Shown here one piece after another: positions 27,786 to 37,441 of a stretch of 64,000 nucleotides of DNA. Each line of letters opens with the position of its first letter. Positions within the stretch are counted from its first letter, which is position 1. The notes below the pieces were generated by a model, which ran no database searches, was not told where the DNA came from, and saw only the letters and a list, made by a program, of their open reading frames with translations. Source of the DNA: Rhizobium sp. WYCCWR10014 (lineage in GTDB: Bacteria > Pseudomonadota > Alphaproteobacteria > Rhizobiales > Rhizobiaceae); contig NZ_LXFU01000029.1 in NCBI RefSeq assembly GCF_001657485.1, positions 186,001-250,000 of the forward strand. The letters are read 5' to 3'. The position numbers and the translations under genes were made by a program.

Positions 27786-27808
27786 AGAGATAGAATGGAC
27801 GGTCGATC

Positions 27809-28831
27809 ATGTCGGATAAGTTGGAGCGGGACGTTTTCGGGCAGACGAAGGCGGGCGAGACCGTTTATCGCGTCGTGATCAAGGGCGGTGGGCTGACGGC
27901 CAAGATCATAAGCTGGGGCGCGGTCATCCAGGATCTGCGCCTCGAGGGACATGACGCGCCGCTGCAGCTCGGCTTTGACGATTTCGACAGCTACCCCCTC
28001 TATTCATCCTATTTCGGCGCGACACCCGGCCGCTGCGCCAACCGCGTCGGCGGCGGCAGGTTTACGCTTGACGACGAGGACTATCAGCTCGAACTGAATG
28101 AAAACGGCGTGACGCATCTGCATGGCGGCAGCGACAATATCGCCAAACGCAATTGGACGATCGTCGAGTATGATGTCGACCGCGTGGTGCTGAAGATCGT
28201 CGATCCGGATGGCCGTGCCGGTTATCCCGGCAATTGCACCATCCACGCGACTTTCTGGGTGCATGGCAATGGTGAACTGTCGATCACCTATGAATCGACC
28301 AGCGACCAGCCGACACTCGCCAATGTCTGCCAGCACGCCTATTTCAATCTCGACGGCCGCGAAGATGCGCTTGGCCATGACATCATGATAGCCGCCGATC
28401 ACTATCTGCCGACCGATGAGAAGCAGGTGCCGACCGGCGAGATCCGTTCCGTCGAGGGCACGGGATTCGATTTCCGTGAGATGGCGCCGATGAAGCGTTT
28501 CGTCGGCAGCGAACAAGTGCTGTACGACCATAATTTCTGCCTGTCCGCCGAGCGTACCGCCAAAAGGAGCGTCGCGCTTGCCCGCAGCCTCTATTCCGGT
28601 GTGTCGCTGGAAGTGCGCAGCACCGAGCCAGGCGTGCAGTTCTATGCCGGCTTCAAGCTTGACACCGGGGCTCCGGGCATCGGCGGGCGCAAATACGGTC
28701 CATTCGCCGGCTTCTGCCTGGAGACGCAGGTCTGGCCGGATGCCATCAACCATCAAGGTTTTCCGAATGCCGTTCTGCGCCCCGGCGAAGTGCTCCGTCA
28801 GGAGACGGATTATATCTTCACCAAGAACTGA
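27809..28831 (+). CDS. galM: Aldose 1-epimerase (galactose mutarotase)
   Basis: It interconverts alpha and beta anomers of galactose, glucose or related sugars. The 340-residue beta-sandwich protein has substrate residues in TPGRCANRVGGG, the catalytic histidine region CQHAYFNLDG and the general-base glutamate region FAGFCLETQVWPDAINH. No signal peptide is seen, so it is cytoplasmic. It is preceded by a long inverted repeat and followed by a terminator, so it appears to be its own unit. Confidence 0.92.
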   Translation: MSDKLERDVFGQTKAGETVYRVVIKGGGLTAKIISWGAVIQDLRLEGHDAPLQLGFDDFDSYPLYSSYFGATPGRCANRVGGGRFTLDDEDYQLELNENGVTHLHGGSDNIAKRNWTIVEYDVDRVVLKIVDPDGRAGYPGNCTIHATFWVHGNGELSITYESTSDQPTLANVCQHAYFNLDGREDALGHDIMIAADHYLPTDEKQVPTGEIRSVEGTGFDFREMAPMKRFVGSEQVLYDHNFCLSAERTAKRSVALARSLYSGVSLEVRSTEPGVQFYAGFKLDTGAPGIGGRKYGPFAGFCLETQVWPDAINHQGFPNAVLRPGEVLRQETDYIFTKN

Positions 28832-28840
28832 GAGCCCTCC

Positions 28841-28871
28841 AGCGCCGGCGCGTTTCTAAACGCGCGGCGCT
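28841..28871. repeat. GC-rich hairpin after galM
   Basis: AGCGCCGGCGCGTTT and AAACGCGCGGCGCT form a near-perfect stem with a tiny loop. There is no T-run; it may stabilise the mRNA end. Confidence 0.5.
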
Positions 28872-28907
28872 GCGGACGCACGCCTGTCAAACTTGAGCGC
28901 TATGAAA

Positions 28908-28937
28908 CCCTTGCCGGTCCGCCGGCGAGGGTTTTTT
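28908..28937 (+). terminator. Intrinsic terminator after galM
   Basis: CCCTTGCCGG / CCGGCGAGGG stem followed by TTTTTT. Confidence 0.88.
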
Positions 28938-28967
28938 CATTCCGTGCTCGATTCCGACTTGCCGATT

Positions 28968-29007
28968 GGTTCTATATAGGTTCTATTGTGTCCCCATGGA
29001 TAGAACC
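28968..29007 (+). promoter_or_regulatory. GntR autoregulatory site candidate
   Basis: GGTTCTAT occurs at 28968 and 28979 (11 bases apart) and again inverted (ATAGAACC) at 29000-29007, over the start codon region of the GntR gene. The arrangement suggests dimer binding and self-repression. Confidence 0.6.
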
Positions 29008-29769
29008 AGTCTGATAGCGGAACTGAATAGCCGCGGCCTGCGTGACGAGGCGCTGACCGGGCCGCTTTACAAGCGGCTGGCGCAGACGCTGACCGGCCTC
29101 ATTCAGGAAGGGCTACTGAAGCCCGGCACCGCGCTGCCGGGCGAGCGCGACCTTGCCGAGGCTCTGAAGCTCGGCCGTGTCACCGTACGCACCGCCTATC
29201 GCGATCTAATGGCATCCGGCGCACTGGAATCGCGCCACGGAAGCGGTACTTTCGTATCGAGCCGGGTGGAACGCATGGAACAGTCGCTGTGGCGGCTTTC
29301 CTCCTTCTCCGCCGACATGCGCTCACGCGGGCGTCTGCCGGCCGCACGGATATTGTCGCGGGCGGTCAATACGCCGTCGCCGGAGGAATCCTTCCTGCTC
29401 GGCCTCGGCGGCGACGAGCCGGTGCTGAGACTGGACCGTTTGCGCCTTGCCGACGGCCTGCCGCTGGCGATCGAACGCGCCGTGGTGCCGATGAAGTTCC
29501 TGGAGCACGATGCCGGTGGCGAGGGATCGCTCTACGACGCGCTGACGGCCAGTGGCCACAGACCCGTGCGCGCGCTGCAGCGGCTGACCGCGGTCACGCT
29601 CGACCCGTCCTCCGCCGCGATCCTGAACGTCAAAGCAGGCGCGCCGGCGCTTCTGATCGAACGCGTGTCGCGGCTGGAAGACCAGCGCGTCGTCGAATAC
29701 ACCCGCTCGCATTATCGCGGCGATGCCTATGATTTCGTTGCCGAATTGAGAATCGGAGATGACCTATGA
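28996..29769 (+). CDS. GntR/HutC-family regulator of amino-sugar operon
   Basis: A 257-residue regulator: an N-terminal winged helix (LYKRLAQTLTGLIQEGLLKP, GERDLAEALKLGRVTVRTAY) and a C-terminal UTRA ligand domain (RLRLADGLPLAIERAVVP, VVEYTRSHYRGDAYDF). It starts an operon whose next genes are a NagB-II-type deaminase and nagA, so an amino-sugar phosphate such as GlcN-6-P or GlcNAc-6-P is the likely ligand. Its stop overlaps the next start (ATGA). Three GGTTCTAT elements sit at its start. Confidence 0.88.
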   Translation: MDRTSLIAELNSRGLRDEALTGPLYKRLAQTLTGLIQEGLLKPGTALPGERDLAEALKLGRVTVRTAYRDLMASGALESRHGSGTFVSSRVERMEQSLWRLSSFSADMRSRGRLPAARILSRAVNTPSPEESFLLGLGGDEPVLRLDRLRLADGLPLAIERAVVPMKFLEHDAGGEGSLYDALTASGHRPVRALQRLTAVTLDPSSAAILNVKAGAPALLIERVSRLEDQRVVEYTRSHYRGDAYDFVAELRIGDDL

Positions 29770-30797
29770 ATGACAACCAATCGCTGATGCTGCAAGAAGC
29801 CGGCCAATCGCCAGAGGTGGTGGCGACGCTGCTCGAAAAGGAAAAGCCGGTCTTTGCCGAGATTGCCCGGCTGTTTTCGTCCTCCCGCCCGAGCGTGGTA
29901 ACGACGGCGGCACGCGGCTCCTCGGACCACGCCGCCACCTTCTTCAAATATCTCTTCGAGATTACCTGCGGCGTTCCGGTCGCCTCGGTCGGCCCGTCGA
30001 TCGCTTCGGTCTATGGTGCAGCGCTGCATCTGAAGGGTGGCGTCCATTTCACCGTCTCGCAGTCGGGTGCCAGCCCCGACATCGTGGCGCTGCAGGACGC
30101 GGCGAAGAAGGGCGGAGCGACGACGATTGCCGTCGTCAATGTCACCGACAGCCCGCTTGCGAAACAGGCCGATATCGTTCTCGGCCTCAATGCCGGTGCG
30201 GAAAAGAGCGTCGCGGCGACGAAATCCTTCATCGCCTCGGTCGCCGCCCTTGCCGGCGTGACGGCTGCGATCGGCGGCGCGTCCGACCTGCAGGCTGCGC
30301 TGGGCAAGCTGCCGGAGGCGCTTTCGGCAACTGTCGGCATCGACACGGCGGCAGCCGAGGAGGTGCTCTTCAACGCGACCTCGCTCTATACCGCCGGCCG
30401 CGGCCCGGCCTTCGCGATCGCGCTCGAAGCGGCGCTGAAGGCCAAGGAAACCTCCGGCCTGCATGCCGAGGCCTTCTCGCTGGCGGAACTGATGCATGGC
30501 CCGATGCGCCTGGTGCAGCCGGGCTTCCCGATCGTCGCCTTCGCACCCGACGATGCGGCTTTCGCCAACAATGTCCAGGCGCTGGAGCGCCTGCAAAAAC
30601 TCGGCGCCACCACTGTCGGCTTCTCGACACAGCCGCTCTCCGGTGTCCATCTGCGCGTCCCGACGACGGGCAACGGCCTCGTCGATCCCCTGGTGTCGCT
30701 GCTGGTCTATTACCGGCTGATCGAGTCGGTGACGCGCCGCAAGGGCTTCGATCCCGACAAGCCGGCAAACCTGCTCAAGGTGACGGAGACGGTCTGA
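29766..30797 (+). CDS. NagB-II-type glucosamine-6-phosphate deaminase (double SIS domain)
   Basis: A 343-residue protein of two SIS domains resembling the isomerase half of GlmS but lacking the glutaminase domain. Phosphosugar-binding loops are TAARGSSDHAA, SQSGASPD and TAGRGPAFAIALEAALKAKE, and the sequence ends LVYYRLIESVTRRKGFDPD. GlmS-like proteins without glutaminase act as deaminases (NagB-II) or related isomerases. Position between a GntR regulator and nagA supports conversion of GlcN-6-P to fructose-6-P. It overlaps both neighbours by a few bases. Confidence 0.85.
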   Translation: MNDNQSLMLQEAGQSPEVVATLLEKEKPVFAEIARLFSSSRPSVVTTAARGSSDHAATFFKYLFEITCGVPVASVGPSIASVYGAALHLKGGVHFTVSQSGASPDIVALQDAAKKGGATTIAVVNVTDSPLAKQADIVLGLNAGAEKSVAATKSFIASVAALAGVTAAIGGASDLQAALGKLPEALSATVGIDTAAAEEVLFNATSLYTAGRGPAFAIALEAALKAKETSGLHAEAFSLAELMHGPMRLVQPGFPIVAFAPDDAAFANNVQALERLQKLGATTVGFSTQPLSGVHLRVPTTGNGLVDPLVSLLVYYRLIESVTRRKGFDPDKPANLLKVTETV

Positions 30798-31948
30798 TGG
30801 TCCGCAAGATCTTCGTCGGCGCCCGCATCTTCGACGGCGAGCGTTTCCATGACGACAAAGCCCTCATCGTTGCCGATGGCCGCGTCGAAGCGATCGCTGC
30901 CAGAAATGACCTGCCGGGCGGCGAAGTGGTGACGCTTGCCGGCGGTGTTCTGTCGGCCGGCTTCATCGATGCGCAGGTCAATGGCGGCGCCGGGCGGATG
31001 CTGAACGACGAGCCATCCGTTGCCTCGATGGACATTATCGCCGGCGGGCACCGGCCCTATGGCACGACGTCGCTGCTGCCGACGCTGATTACCGATACCT
31101 CAGAGGCTTCCATTGCCGCCATCGAGGCGGCCAAGGAGGCAGTGAAAGCGAACCGCGGCGTTGCCGGCCTGCATCTCGAAGGCCCGCATCTGGCGCCTGC
31201 GCGCAAGGGCGCGCATCTGGCCGAACTGATGCGGCCGGTGGAGGACCGCGACGTCAAGGCCTTCATCCGGGCGCGCGAGGCGATCGGCACGCTGCTTGTC
31301 ACCATGGCCGCCGAGCAGGTGACGGTTGCCCAGGTGCGCGAGCTTGCGGAAGCAGGCGTCACCATCAGCATCGGCCATTCCGATTGTTCGAGCGAGGCGG
31401 CGGAAGAACGTTTTGATGCCGGCGCGCGGGGCGTCACGCATCTTTTCAACGCCATGAGCCAGTTGGGACACCGCACGCCCGGCCTCGTCGGCGCGGCGAT
31501 CGATCATCCATCGACCTGGTGCGGCATCATCGCCGATGGCCATCATGTTGATCCGAAGGCCTTGCGCACGGCGCTGCGCGCCAAACGCGGCGAAGGCAAG
31601 CTGTTTTTCGTCACCGACGCGATGTCGCTCGTCGGATCGGAGAAGGATTCTTTCACGCTGAACGGGCGCATCGTCCGGCGCGAAAGGGGCGGTTTCTGCT
31701 CGAAGCTGGTGCTTTCCGACGGCACGCTGGCCGGTTCCGACGTCGACATGATCTCGACGATCCGTTACGGCGTCACCTATCTCGACCTGACGCTCGCCGA
31801 GGCGTTGCGCATGGCGACCCTTTATCCGGCCCGGTTCCTCCGGCTTGCTGATCGCGGCCATCTCTCACCGGGGACGCGGGCCGATCTCGTGCATCTCACC
31901 GATGCGCTTGTCGTTACAGCCATCTGGCTCAGCGGCGAAGCGGCCTGA
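30797..31948 (+). CDS. nagA: N-acetylglucosamine-6-phosphate deacetylase
   Basis: NagA removes acetate from GlcNAc-6-P. The 383-residue amidohydrolase has the NagA-type first metal motif [12 protein letters not shown] (Q-x-N in place of H-x-H), GLHLEGPHL with the metal Glu, [13 protein letters not shown] and THLFNAM with metal histidines, and the catalytic Asp in [10 protein letters not shown]. The start overlaps the previous stop (TGATG), showing tight coupling with the deaminase. Together they feed GlcNAc-6-P into glycolysis. Confidence 0.94.
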   Translation: MVRKIFVGARIFDGERFHDDKALIVADGRVEAIAARNDLPGGEVVTLAGGVLSAGFIDAQVNGGAGRMLNDEPSVASMDIIAGGHRPYGTTSLLPTLITDTSEASIAAIEAAKEAVKANRGVAGLHLEGPHLAPARKGAHLAELMRPVEDRDVKAFIRAREAIGTLLVTMAAEQVTVAQVRELAEAGVTISIGHSDCSSEAAEERFDAGARGVTHLFNAMSQLGHRTPGLVGAAIDHPSTWCGIIADGHHVDPKALRTALRAKRGEGKLFFVTDAMSLVGSEKDSFTLNGRIVRRERGGFCSKLVLSDGTLAGSDVDMISTIRYGVTYLDLTLAEALRMATLYPARFLRLADRGHLSPGTRADLVHLTDALVVTAIWLSGEAA

Positions 31949-31965
31949 AATCAAGGATAAGCCGG

Positions 31966-32694
31966 ATGACTGATATCACCGATGCCTATTTCTCCAATCT
32001 GATTGGCCGGCTGGAAGAACTCAAGCAGACGCTTGCCGAGCCGATGGCGCAGGCAGCAGCCGTCATCCTCGATGCTGCCCGCGGCGACAAGCGTGTTTAT
32101 GTCTTCGGCACCGGCCATTCGCATATGCTGGCCGAAGAGGTGCACTATCGTGCCGGCGGACTCGCCTTCACCGTGCCGGTGCTTGTCGGCTCGGCCATGC
32201 TGCATGAGGGTGCGGTCATCAGTTCGGTCTATGAGCGTACGCAGGGCCTGGTGCGGCCGATGCTGGAGCGTTACGGCATGCAGCCGGGCGATGTCATCAT
32301 CATCGCCTCCAATTCAGGTGTGAACGCCGCGCCGATCGAGGCCGCCGACTATGCGCGCGAAATCGGCGCAAAGGTGATTGCCATCACTTCGATCGCCTAT
32401 TCCTCGGCGATCGCCAATGGCCGCCGGCGGCTTGCCGACGTGGCCGATGTGGTGCTCGACAACGGGCTGCCACCGGGTGACGCCGTTCTCGATCTCGAAG
32501 GCACGGGGCTTCGGGTTGGGCCAGTCTCGACGGCGGTTGGGGTGACGGTCATCAATGCGATCTTCGCCGAAGTCGCCTCGGAGCTTTCGAAATCCGGCGA
32601 TGCGCCGATTTATCTCAGCGCCAACATGCCAGGCGCTGCCGAGATCAACCAGAAGCTCGTCAAGAAATACCGGCCGCGCAACCCGCATCTCTAA
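31966..32694 (+). CDS. SIS-domain phosphosugar-binding protein (UPF0309 type)
   Basis: A 242-residue single-SIS protein with [20 protein letters not shown] and [16 protein letters not shown] as phosphosugar loops, the UPF0309 layout. The exact reaction is unknown; an isomerase or sugar-phosphate sensor acting with nagA is likely from context. AAGGATAAG precedes the ATG. It is the last gene of the four-gene amino-sugar operon, ending at a block of intergenic repeats. Confidence 0.82.
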   Translation: MTDITDAYFSNLIGRLEELKQTLAEPMAQAAAVILDAARGDKRVYVFGTGHSHMLAEEVHYRAGGLAFTVPVLVGSAMLHEGAVISSVYERTQGLVRPMLERYGMQPGDVIIIASNSGVNAAPIEAADYAREIGAKVIAITSIAYSSAIANGRRRLADVADVVLDNGLPPGDAVLDLEGTGLRVGPVSTAVGVTVINAIFAEVASELSKSGDAPIYLSANMPGAAEINQKLVKKYRPRNPHL

Positions 32695-32848
32695 AGCATG
32701 TCGCGCAAAAGTGTGCCGCGGTTTGGCGATAACGACATGCGTAAAAACAAAGACCTAAAGCGCGATGAGCGAATCTAAAAGATCGCGACGCGCTTTAGAG
32801 CATCATGCCGAAAAGTGTGAGCGGTTTCGGACGACATCCTGTTCTATA
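32694..32848. repeat. Composite RIME-type element between SIS gene and efp
   Basis: Two joined modules. The first (GCATGTCGCGCAAAAGTGTG ... GATCGCGACGCGCTTTAG) matches the element at 43116. The second (AGCATCATGCCGAAAAGTG ... CATCCTGTTCTA) is the inverse of 9077 and ends with the outer arm of 9013. The mosaic build is typical of rhizobial intergenic elements. Confidence 0.85.
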
Positions 32849-32861
32849 AAGGCGGCGGATA

Positions 32862-32890
32862 CAAAAGAGGCCGGCGTGAGCCGGCCTCTT
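32862..32890 (-). terminator. Intrinsic terminator after efp
   Basis: On the minus strand AAGAGGCCGGC and GCCGGCCTCTT form an 11-bp stem with loop TCAC, followed by TTG. The A/T flanks suit termination in this direction. Confidence 0.85.
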
Positions 32891-32909
32891 GGATAGACTG
32901 AAACCAGGA

Positions 32910-33479
32910 TCAGTCCTTGGCGCGTTCGACGTAGGAATTGTCTTCCGTCGCGATGACGACGCGGGTGCCGGTATTGATGTGCGGCGGCACCATGGCGCGC
33001 ACGCCGTTCGACAGTATGGCCGGCTTGTAGGAAGACGAAGCCGTCTGGCCCTTGACGACCGGTTCCGTCTCCATGATTTCGAGCGTGACGTGGCGCGGCA
33101 TCTGGATCGCCAGCGCAATGCCTTCATGCATAGACAGAACGCAGGTCATGCCTTCTTGCAGATAAGCCTTGTCGTCCCCCATCGTGTCGACATCGACAAC
33201 GACCTGATCGTAGTTTTCAGGGTTCATGAAGTGAAAGCCTTCGCCGTCCTCGTAGAGGAACTGATGGTTCACGTCCTCGACGAAGGCGCGCTCGACCTGT
33301 TCGGTGGTGCGCCAACGCTCGGAAACCTTTACGCCGTCGACGATGCGACGCATGTCGACCTGGGTGACCGGCGTGCCCTTGCCCGGATGAAAGTTTGCCG
33401 CCGTGAGAACGACGTAGAGCTTGCCGTCGACATCGAGCACGTTGCCCTTGCGGACCGAAGAGGCGATGATCTTGACCAT
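32910..33479 (-). CDS. efp: Translation elongation factor P
   Basis: EF-P rescues ribosomes stalled at polyproline. The 189-residue protein has the three OB-type domains of the family and Lys34 in HPGKGTP, the residue normally beta-lysylated. The modification enzymes EpmA and EpmB are encoded immediately divergently, which supports lysylation at Lys34. The start [13 protein letters not shown] is canonical. The polyproline targets cannot be read here. Confidence 0.97.
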   Translation of the reverse strand: MVKIIASSVRKGNVLDVDGKLYVVLTAANFHPGKGTPVTQVDMRRIVDGVKVSERWRTTEQVERAFVEDVNHQFLYEDGEGFHFMNPENYDQVVVDVDTMGDDKAYLQEGMTCVLSMHEGIALAIQMPRHVTLEIMETEPVVKGQTASSSYKPAILSNGVRAMVPPHINTGTRVVIATEDNSYVERAKD

Positions 33480-33628
33480 AAGACTTCCTTGTAACTCGGC
33501 TTTCGGCGTCGTAGAGGACTATCGAGACGCCCCGAAGACGCAAATATTTTTCTTTGGGGGCGCAACTAACCTAAAATCCGGGAAATAGCCACCCCCCATA
33601 CCGGCTTCTCCGGCGAAGAAAGCTTGGA

Positions 33629-34690
33629 ATGAACTCTTCGGCGAAAGCGTCCCCCTGGTGGACCCCGTCCGTGCATGCCGACCGCCGACCGTTCCTGATC
33701 GGGCGCAATGCGATCCAGGCGGCGTTGCGCGGGTTTTTCGCGCGCGAGGATTTCATCGAGGTGGATACGGCGGTGCTGCAGATCTCTCCCGGCAATGAGG
33801 CGCATCTGCATGCCTTCGCCACCGAAGCACTGACGACGGATGGGGAAAAGGCGCCGTTCTACCTGCATACCTCGCCGGAATTCGCCTGCAAGAAGCTGCT
33901 TGCTGCGGGCGAGGAGCGCATCTCGTGTTTTGCCCATGTCTATCGCAACCGCGAGCGCGGGCCGCTGCATCATCCTGAGTTCACCATGCTCGAATGGTAT
34001 CGGGCCGGCGAAAGCTATGAGAGCCTGATGATGGATTGCGTGAGGATCCTGGCGCTGGCGGCCGAGACGGTGAAGACCGGCAAGCTTGTCTATCGGGGCG
34101 CCGAGAGCGATCCCTTCGCCGGGCCGGAGCGGATCAGCGTTGCCGAAGCGTTCGAGCGTCATGCCGGCATCGATCTTCTCGCCTCCGTTGCCGCCGACGG
34201 TTCGACCGATCGCGACCATCTGGCGGCCGAGCTCAAGCGCGTTGGCATGCGTGTTGCCGATGATGACGGCTGGGCCGATCTCTTCAGCCGGGTGCTGGTC
34301 GAAAAAATCGAGCCGCGTCTCGGTTTCGGCCGCATCACCATCCTCGACGAATATCCGATCTCGGAAGCAGCCCTTGCCCGTCCTTCGGCACGCGATCCCA
34401 GGGTTGCCGAGCGTTTCGAGCTCTATGCTTGCGGCGTCGAGCTTGCGAACGGCTTCGGCGAACTGACCAATGCTGCCGAACAGCGGCGACGGTTCGAGAT
34501 CGAGATGGCCGAGAAGGCGCGGGTCTACGGCGAGACCTATCCGATCGACGAGGATTTCCTCGCCGCGCTGTCGCTGATGCCTGAGGCAAGTGGTATCGCG
34601 CTTGGCTTCGACCGGCTGGCGATGCTGGCGACAGGAGCATCGCGCATCGACCAGGTGCTCTGGGCGCCGGTGGCGGAGGTTGGAAGATGA
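33629..34690 (+). CDS. epmA: EF-P lysine ligase EpmA (GenX/PoxA)
   Basis: A 353-residue class II lysyl-tRNA-synthetase paralogue without the anticodon domain; it attaches beta-lysine to EF-P. Class II motifs are FYLHTSPEFACKKLL, CFAHVYRNRERGPLHHPEFT (motif 2), and the C-terminal GIALGFDRLAMLATG (motif 3). It overlaps epmB by 4 bases (ATGA) and is divergent from efp, making a complete EF-P modification locus. Confidence 0.95.
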   Translation: MNSSAKASPWWTPSVHADRRPFLIGRNAIQAALRGFFAREDFIEVDTAVLQISPGNEAHLHAFATEALTTDGEKAPFYLHTSPEFACKKLLAAGEERISCFAHVYRNRERGPLHHPEFTMLEWYRAGESYESLMMDCVRILALAAETVKTGKLVYRGAESDPFAGPERISVAEAFERHAGIDLLASVAADGSTDRDHLAAELKRVGMRVADDDGWADLFSRVLVEKIEPRLGFGRITILDEYPISEAALARPSARDPRVAERFELYACGVELANGFGELTNAAEQRRRFEIEMAEKARVYGETYPIDEDFLAALSLMPEASGIALGFDRLAMLATGASRIDQVLWAPVAEVGR

Positions 34691-35739
34691 ATGTCGTCAA
34701 ACCGATCAAGAGCGTCGACGATCTCGTGAAGGCGGGGCTGGTCGCGCCTGCCGATCGCGTCGCGCTCGAGGAGGTGGCGGCGCGTTACGCGATTGCGCTG
34801 ACGCCTGCGATCAGCAAGCTCATCGACCGCACCGATCCCAGTGATCCGATCGCGAGGCAGTTCCTGCCTGATGTAGCGGAACTCACGGTCGCCCCGGAAG
34901 AACGCGCCGATCCGATCGGCGATCATGCCCACAGCCCCGTCGAAGGCATCGTTCACCGCTATCCCGATCGTGTCTTGCTCAAGGCCGTGCATGTCTGCCC
35001 GGTCTATTGCCGCTTCTGCTTCCGGCGCGAAATGGTCGGGCCGCAGGGCCTCGGCACGCTCGATGCGGCGGCGATGCAGGCCGCTTTCGATTATATCCGC
35101 AGTCATGAGGAAATCTGGGAGGTCATCCTCACTGGCGGCGATCCGCTGGTGCTTTCGCCGCGCCGGCTCCGCGAGATCATGGAGGCGCTTGCCGGGATCG
35201 CACATGTGAAGATCGTGCGTTTGCACACGCGCGTTCCGGTCGTCGATCCCGAGAAGATCGATGCGGCGCTAATTGGCGCGCTGAAGGCGAGCGGCAAGAC
35301 GGTCTATGTGGCGCTGCACGCCAATCATCCGCGCGAACTGACGCCGGAAGCGCGGGCCGCCTGCGGCCGCCTTGTCGATGCCGGCATCGCCATGGTCAGC
35401 CAGTCGGTACTGCTCAAGGGTGTCAACGACGATCCCGACGTGCTGGCGAAGCTGATGAAGGCCTTCGTCGAAATCCGCGTCAAACCCTATTACCTGCATC
35501 ATCCGGATCTGGCGCCCGGTACCAGCCATTTCAGAGTGACGATCGAGGAGGGGCAGGAGATCGTCGCGGCGCTGCGCGGGCGGATTTCCGGGCTCTGCCA
35601 GCCGGCCTATATCCTCGATATCCCGGGCGGTCACGGCAAGGCGGTCGTCAGTGGGAGCGCGATTCGGGCGACAGGCGACGGATGTTATTCCGTTACCGAT
35701 TATCGCGGCAACGAGCATTCCTATCCACCGGCCGATTGA
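34687..35739 (+). CDS. epmB: EF-P beta-lysylation protein EpmB (lysine 2,3-aminomutase-like)
   Basis: A radical SAM enzyme that makes (R)-beta-lysine for EF-P. The 350-residue protein has the [4Fe-4S] cysteines 104, 108 and 111 in CPVYCRFC, GGDPLVLSPRRL for SAM binding, and the PLP-binding C-terminal region GGHGKAVVS. It is co-translated with epmA through an ATGA overlap. No EpmC hydroxylase gene is nearby. Confidence 0.93.
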   Translation: MNVVKPIKSVDDLVKAGLVAPADRVALEEVAARYAIALTPAISKLIDRTDPSDPIARQFLPDVAELTVAPEERADPIGDHAHSPVEGIVHRYPDRVLLKAVHVCPVYCRFCFRREMVGPQGLGTLDAAAMQAAFDYIRSHEEIWEVILTGGDPLVLSPRRLREIMEALAGIAHVKIVRLHTRVPVVDPEKIDAALIGALKASGKTVYVALHANHPRELTPEARAACGRLVDAGIAMVSQSVLLKGVNDDPDVLAKLMKAFVEIRVKPYYLHHPDLAPGTSHFRVTIEEGQEIVAALRGRISGLCQPAYILDIPGGHGKAVVSGSAIRATGDGCYSVTDYRGNEHSYPPAD

Positions 35740-36003
35740 GGCAAAACGTGGCGCTTTTCGTGTCATTTCTGTACTCGCCACGCCGGAAACCAGAGTGTGT
35801 CGCAGCGCCGAAATTACCTTAAGTCATTGATATAAGGTGGTTGTTTACGACGATGCGGGACTGATCGCTAAAATCCTAACTATGAGCCTCAGTCATATTT
35901 AACTCAATAAATTAGCGGAATGTTCTGTTTTCCGCACTAAAAGAACGCTCATGACAAGGCGATGAACGCCGGTTCGGGATCATGAGAATCTTGGAGTGAT
36001 GGG

Positions 36004-36255
36004 ATGAATAAGGCAATCCGCGACCTCGTAGCCAAATTCGGCAAGCTTCCTGGGTCGATCGACCAGGTCGCTGACGACGCCGATCTTTATGCGGCAGGTT
36101 TGACGTCCTTTGCTTCAGTGCAGTTGATGCTTGGCCTCGAAGAGGCCTTCGACATCGAATTTCCCGACAATCTGCTGAACCGCAAATCCTTCGCGAGCAT
36201 CTCGGCGATCGCCAGGACCGTCGATCTCATCCGGGACAGCCGGAAGGTCGCGTGA
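36004..36255 (+). CDS. Acyl/aminoacyl carrier protein
   Basis: An 83-residue carrier protein. The phosphopantetheine site is Ser35 in AGLTSFASVQLMLGLEEAF, a variant of the usual DSL motif (TSF). It opens a tight operon: the next gene begins inside its stop (TGATG), and the third gene is an amino acid:[carrier protein] ligase. It is therefore likely to be loaded with an amino acid, not a fatty acid. GGAGTGATGGG precedes the ATG. Confidence 0.88.
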   Translation: MNKAIRDLVAKFGKLPGSIDQVADDADLYAAGLTSFASVQLMLGLEEAFDIEFPDNLLNRKSFASISAIARTVDLIRDSRKVA

Positions 36256-37436
36256 TGAATTTCCCCGTCAAGATCATGCAGGACGGTCTTGTCGCAAGGG
36301 TGGCCCGCGTCGCCGAAATCGCTGCGAAATACGCGGATACCGTTGATGCCGAGGCCCGCTTCCCTCGGGAAGCCGTCGACGCGATGAAGGCCGAAAGGCT
36401 GCTCGGCATCCAGGTGCCGCGCCATTTCGGCGGCGAATCCGCCTCGATCACCGAGATCGCCGAACTGTGCTCGATGCTCGGCCAGGCTTGCGCTGCCAGC
36501 GCCATGGTCTTCGCCATGCACCACATAAAGCTGTCGAGCCTCGTCGAACACGGCGCCGACAGCGAATGGCATCGCAGCTTCATGCGCCGCATCGCCGCCG
36601 ACCAGCTTCTGATCGCATCCGCCACCACCGAAGGCGGCATCGGCGGAAACCTGCGTAACAGCATCTGCGCGGTCGAGGTCGATGGCGATACCTGCCGCCT
36701 CGAAAAGGATGCGACCGTCATTTCCTACGGCTCGCATGCCGACGCGATCCTCATCACCTCGCGTGCCCACGCGCAGGCGGCTTCCTCTGATCAGGTGCTG
36801 ACAGCCTTCCTCAAGGATCAGTACACGCTCGAGAAAACGCATGTCTGGAATACGCTCGGCATGCGCGGAACCTGCTCGGACGGCTTCCTCTTCAAGGGCG
36901 AAGCGCCGGCCTGTCAGATCCTGCCGAAGCCTTTCGCCGAGATCGCGGCGCAATCCATGCTCGCCTCTTCGCATCTGCTTTGGAGCGGCGTCTGGTACGG
37001 CATCGCCGTCGACGCCTTCTCACGCGCCCAGGCTTTCGTGCGTGCTGCCGCCCGCAAGGCGCCGGATGCCCAGCCGCCGGGCGCGTTGCGCCTCGCCGAG
37101 GTTTCGACCCTGCTGCAGATGGTGAAATCCAACGTGGTTGCCGGCCTCAAGGCCTATGAGGATGCCAAGGCCGACGTGGACAGGCTGTCCTCGATGGGCT
37201 TTGCCGTGGCGATGAACAACGTCAAGATTGCCTCGTCCGAGACGATTCTGGAGATCGTCAACCATGCCATGCTGATCTGCGGCATCATGGGCTACAAGAA
37301 CGGCACGCCCTTCAGCCTTGGACGCCATCTGCGCGACGCGCATTCCGCACAGCTCATGATTTCGAATGACCGCATCCTCGGCAACACGTCGAGCATGCTT
37401 CTTGTCCATAAGCAGGACACTAGCCTACTGGGGTGA
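36255..37436 (+). CDS. Acyl-CoA-dehydrogenase-like flavoprotein
   Basis: A 393-residue FAD enzyme of the acyl-CoA dehydrogenase fold. An all-alpha N-terminal domain is followed by the flavin-contact sequence [18 protein letters not shown] and a C-terminal helical domain ending [20 protein letters not shown]. The position where many relatives carry the catalytic Glu is not obviously a Glu, so the reaction may differ. Placed between a carrier protein and its ligase, it may oxidise an aminoacyl thioester as PltE-type enzymes do on prolyl-carrier. The 5' end overlaps the carrier gene; the ligase starts 5 bases later. Confidence 0.85.
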   Translation: MNFPVKIMQDGLVARVARVAEIAAKYADTVDAEARFPREAVDAMKAERLLGIQVPRHFGGESASITEIAELCSMLGQACAASAMVFAMHHIKLSSLVEHGADSEWHRSFMRRIAADQLLIASATTEGGIGGNLRNSICAVEVDGDTCRLEKDATVISYGSHADAILITSRAHAQAASSDQVLTAFLKDQYTLEKTHVWNTLGMRGTCSDGFLFKGEAPACQILPKPFAEIAAQSMLASSHLLWSGVWYGIAVDAFSRAQAFVRAAARKAPDAQPPGALRLAEVSTLLQMVKSNVVAGLKAYEDAKADVDRLSSMGFAVAMNNVKIASSETILEIVNHAMLICGIMGYKNGTPFSLGRHLRDAHSAQLMISNDRILGNTSSMLLVHKQDTSLLG

Positions 37437-37441
37437 CAGTC

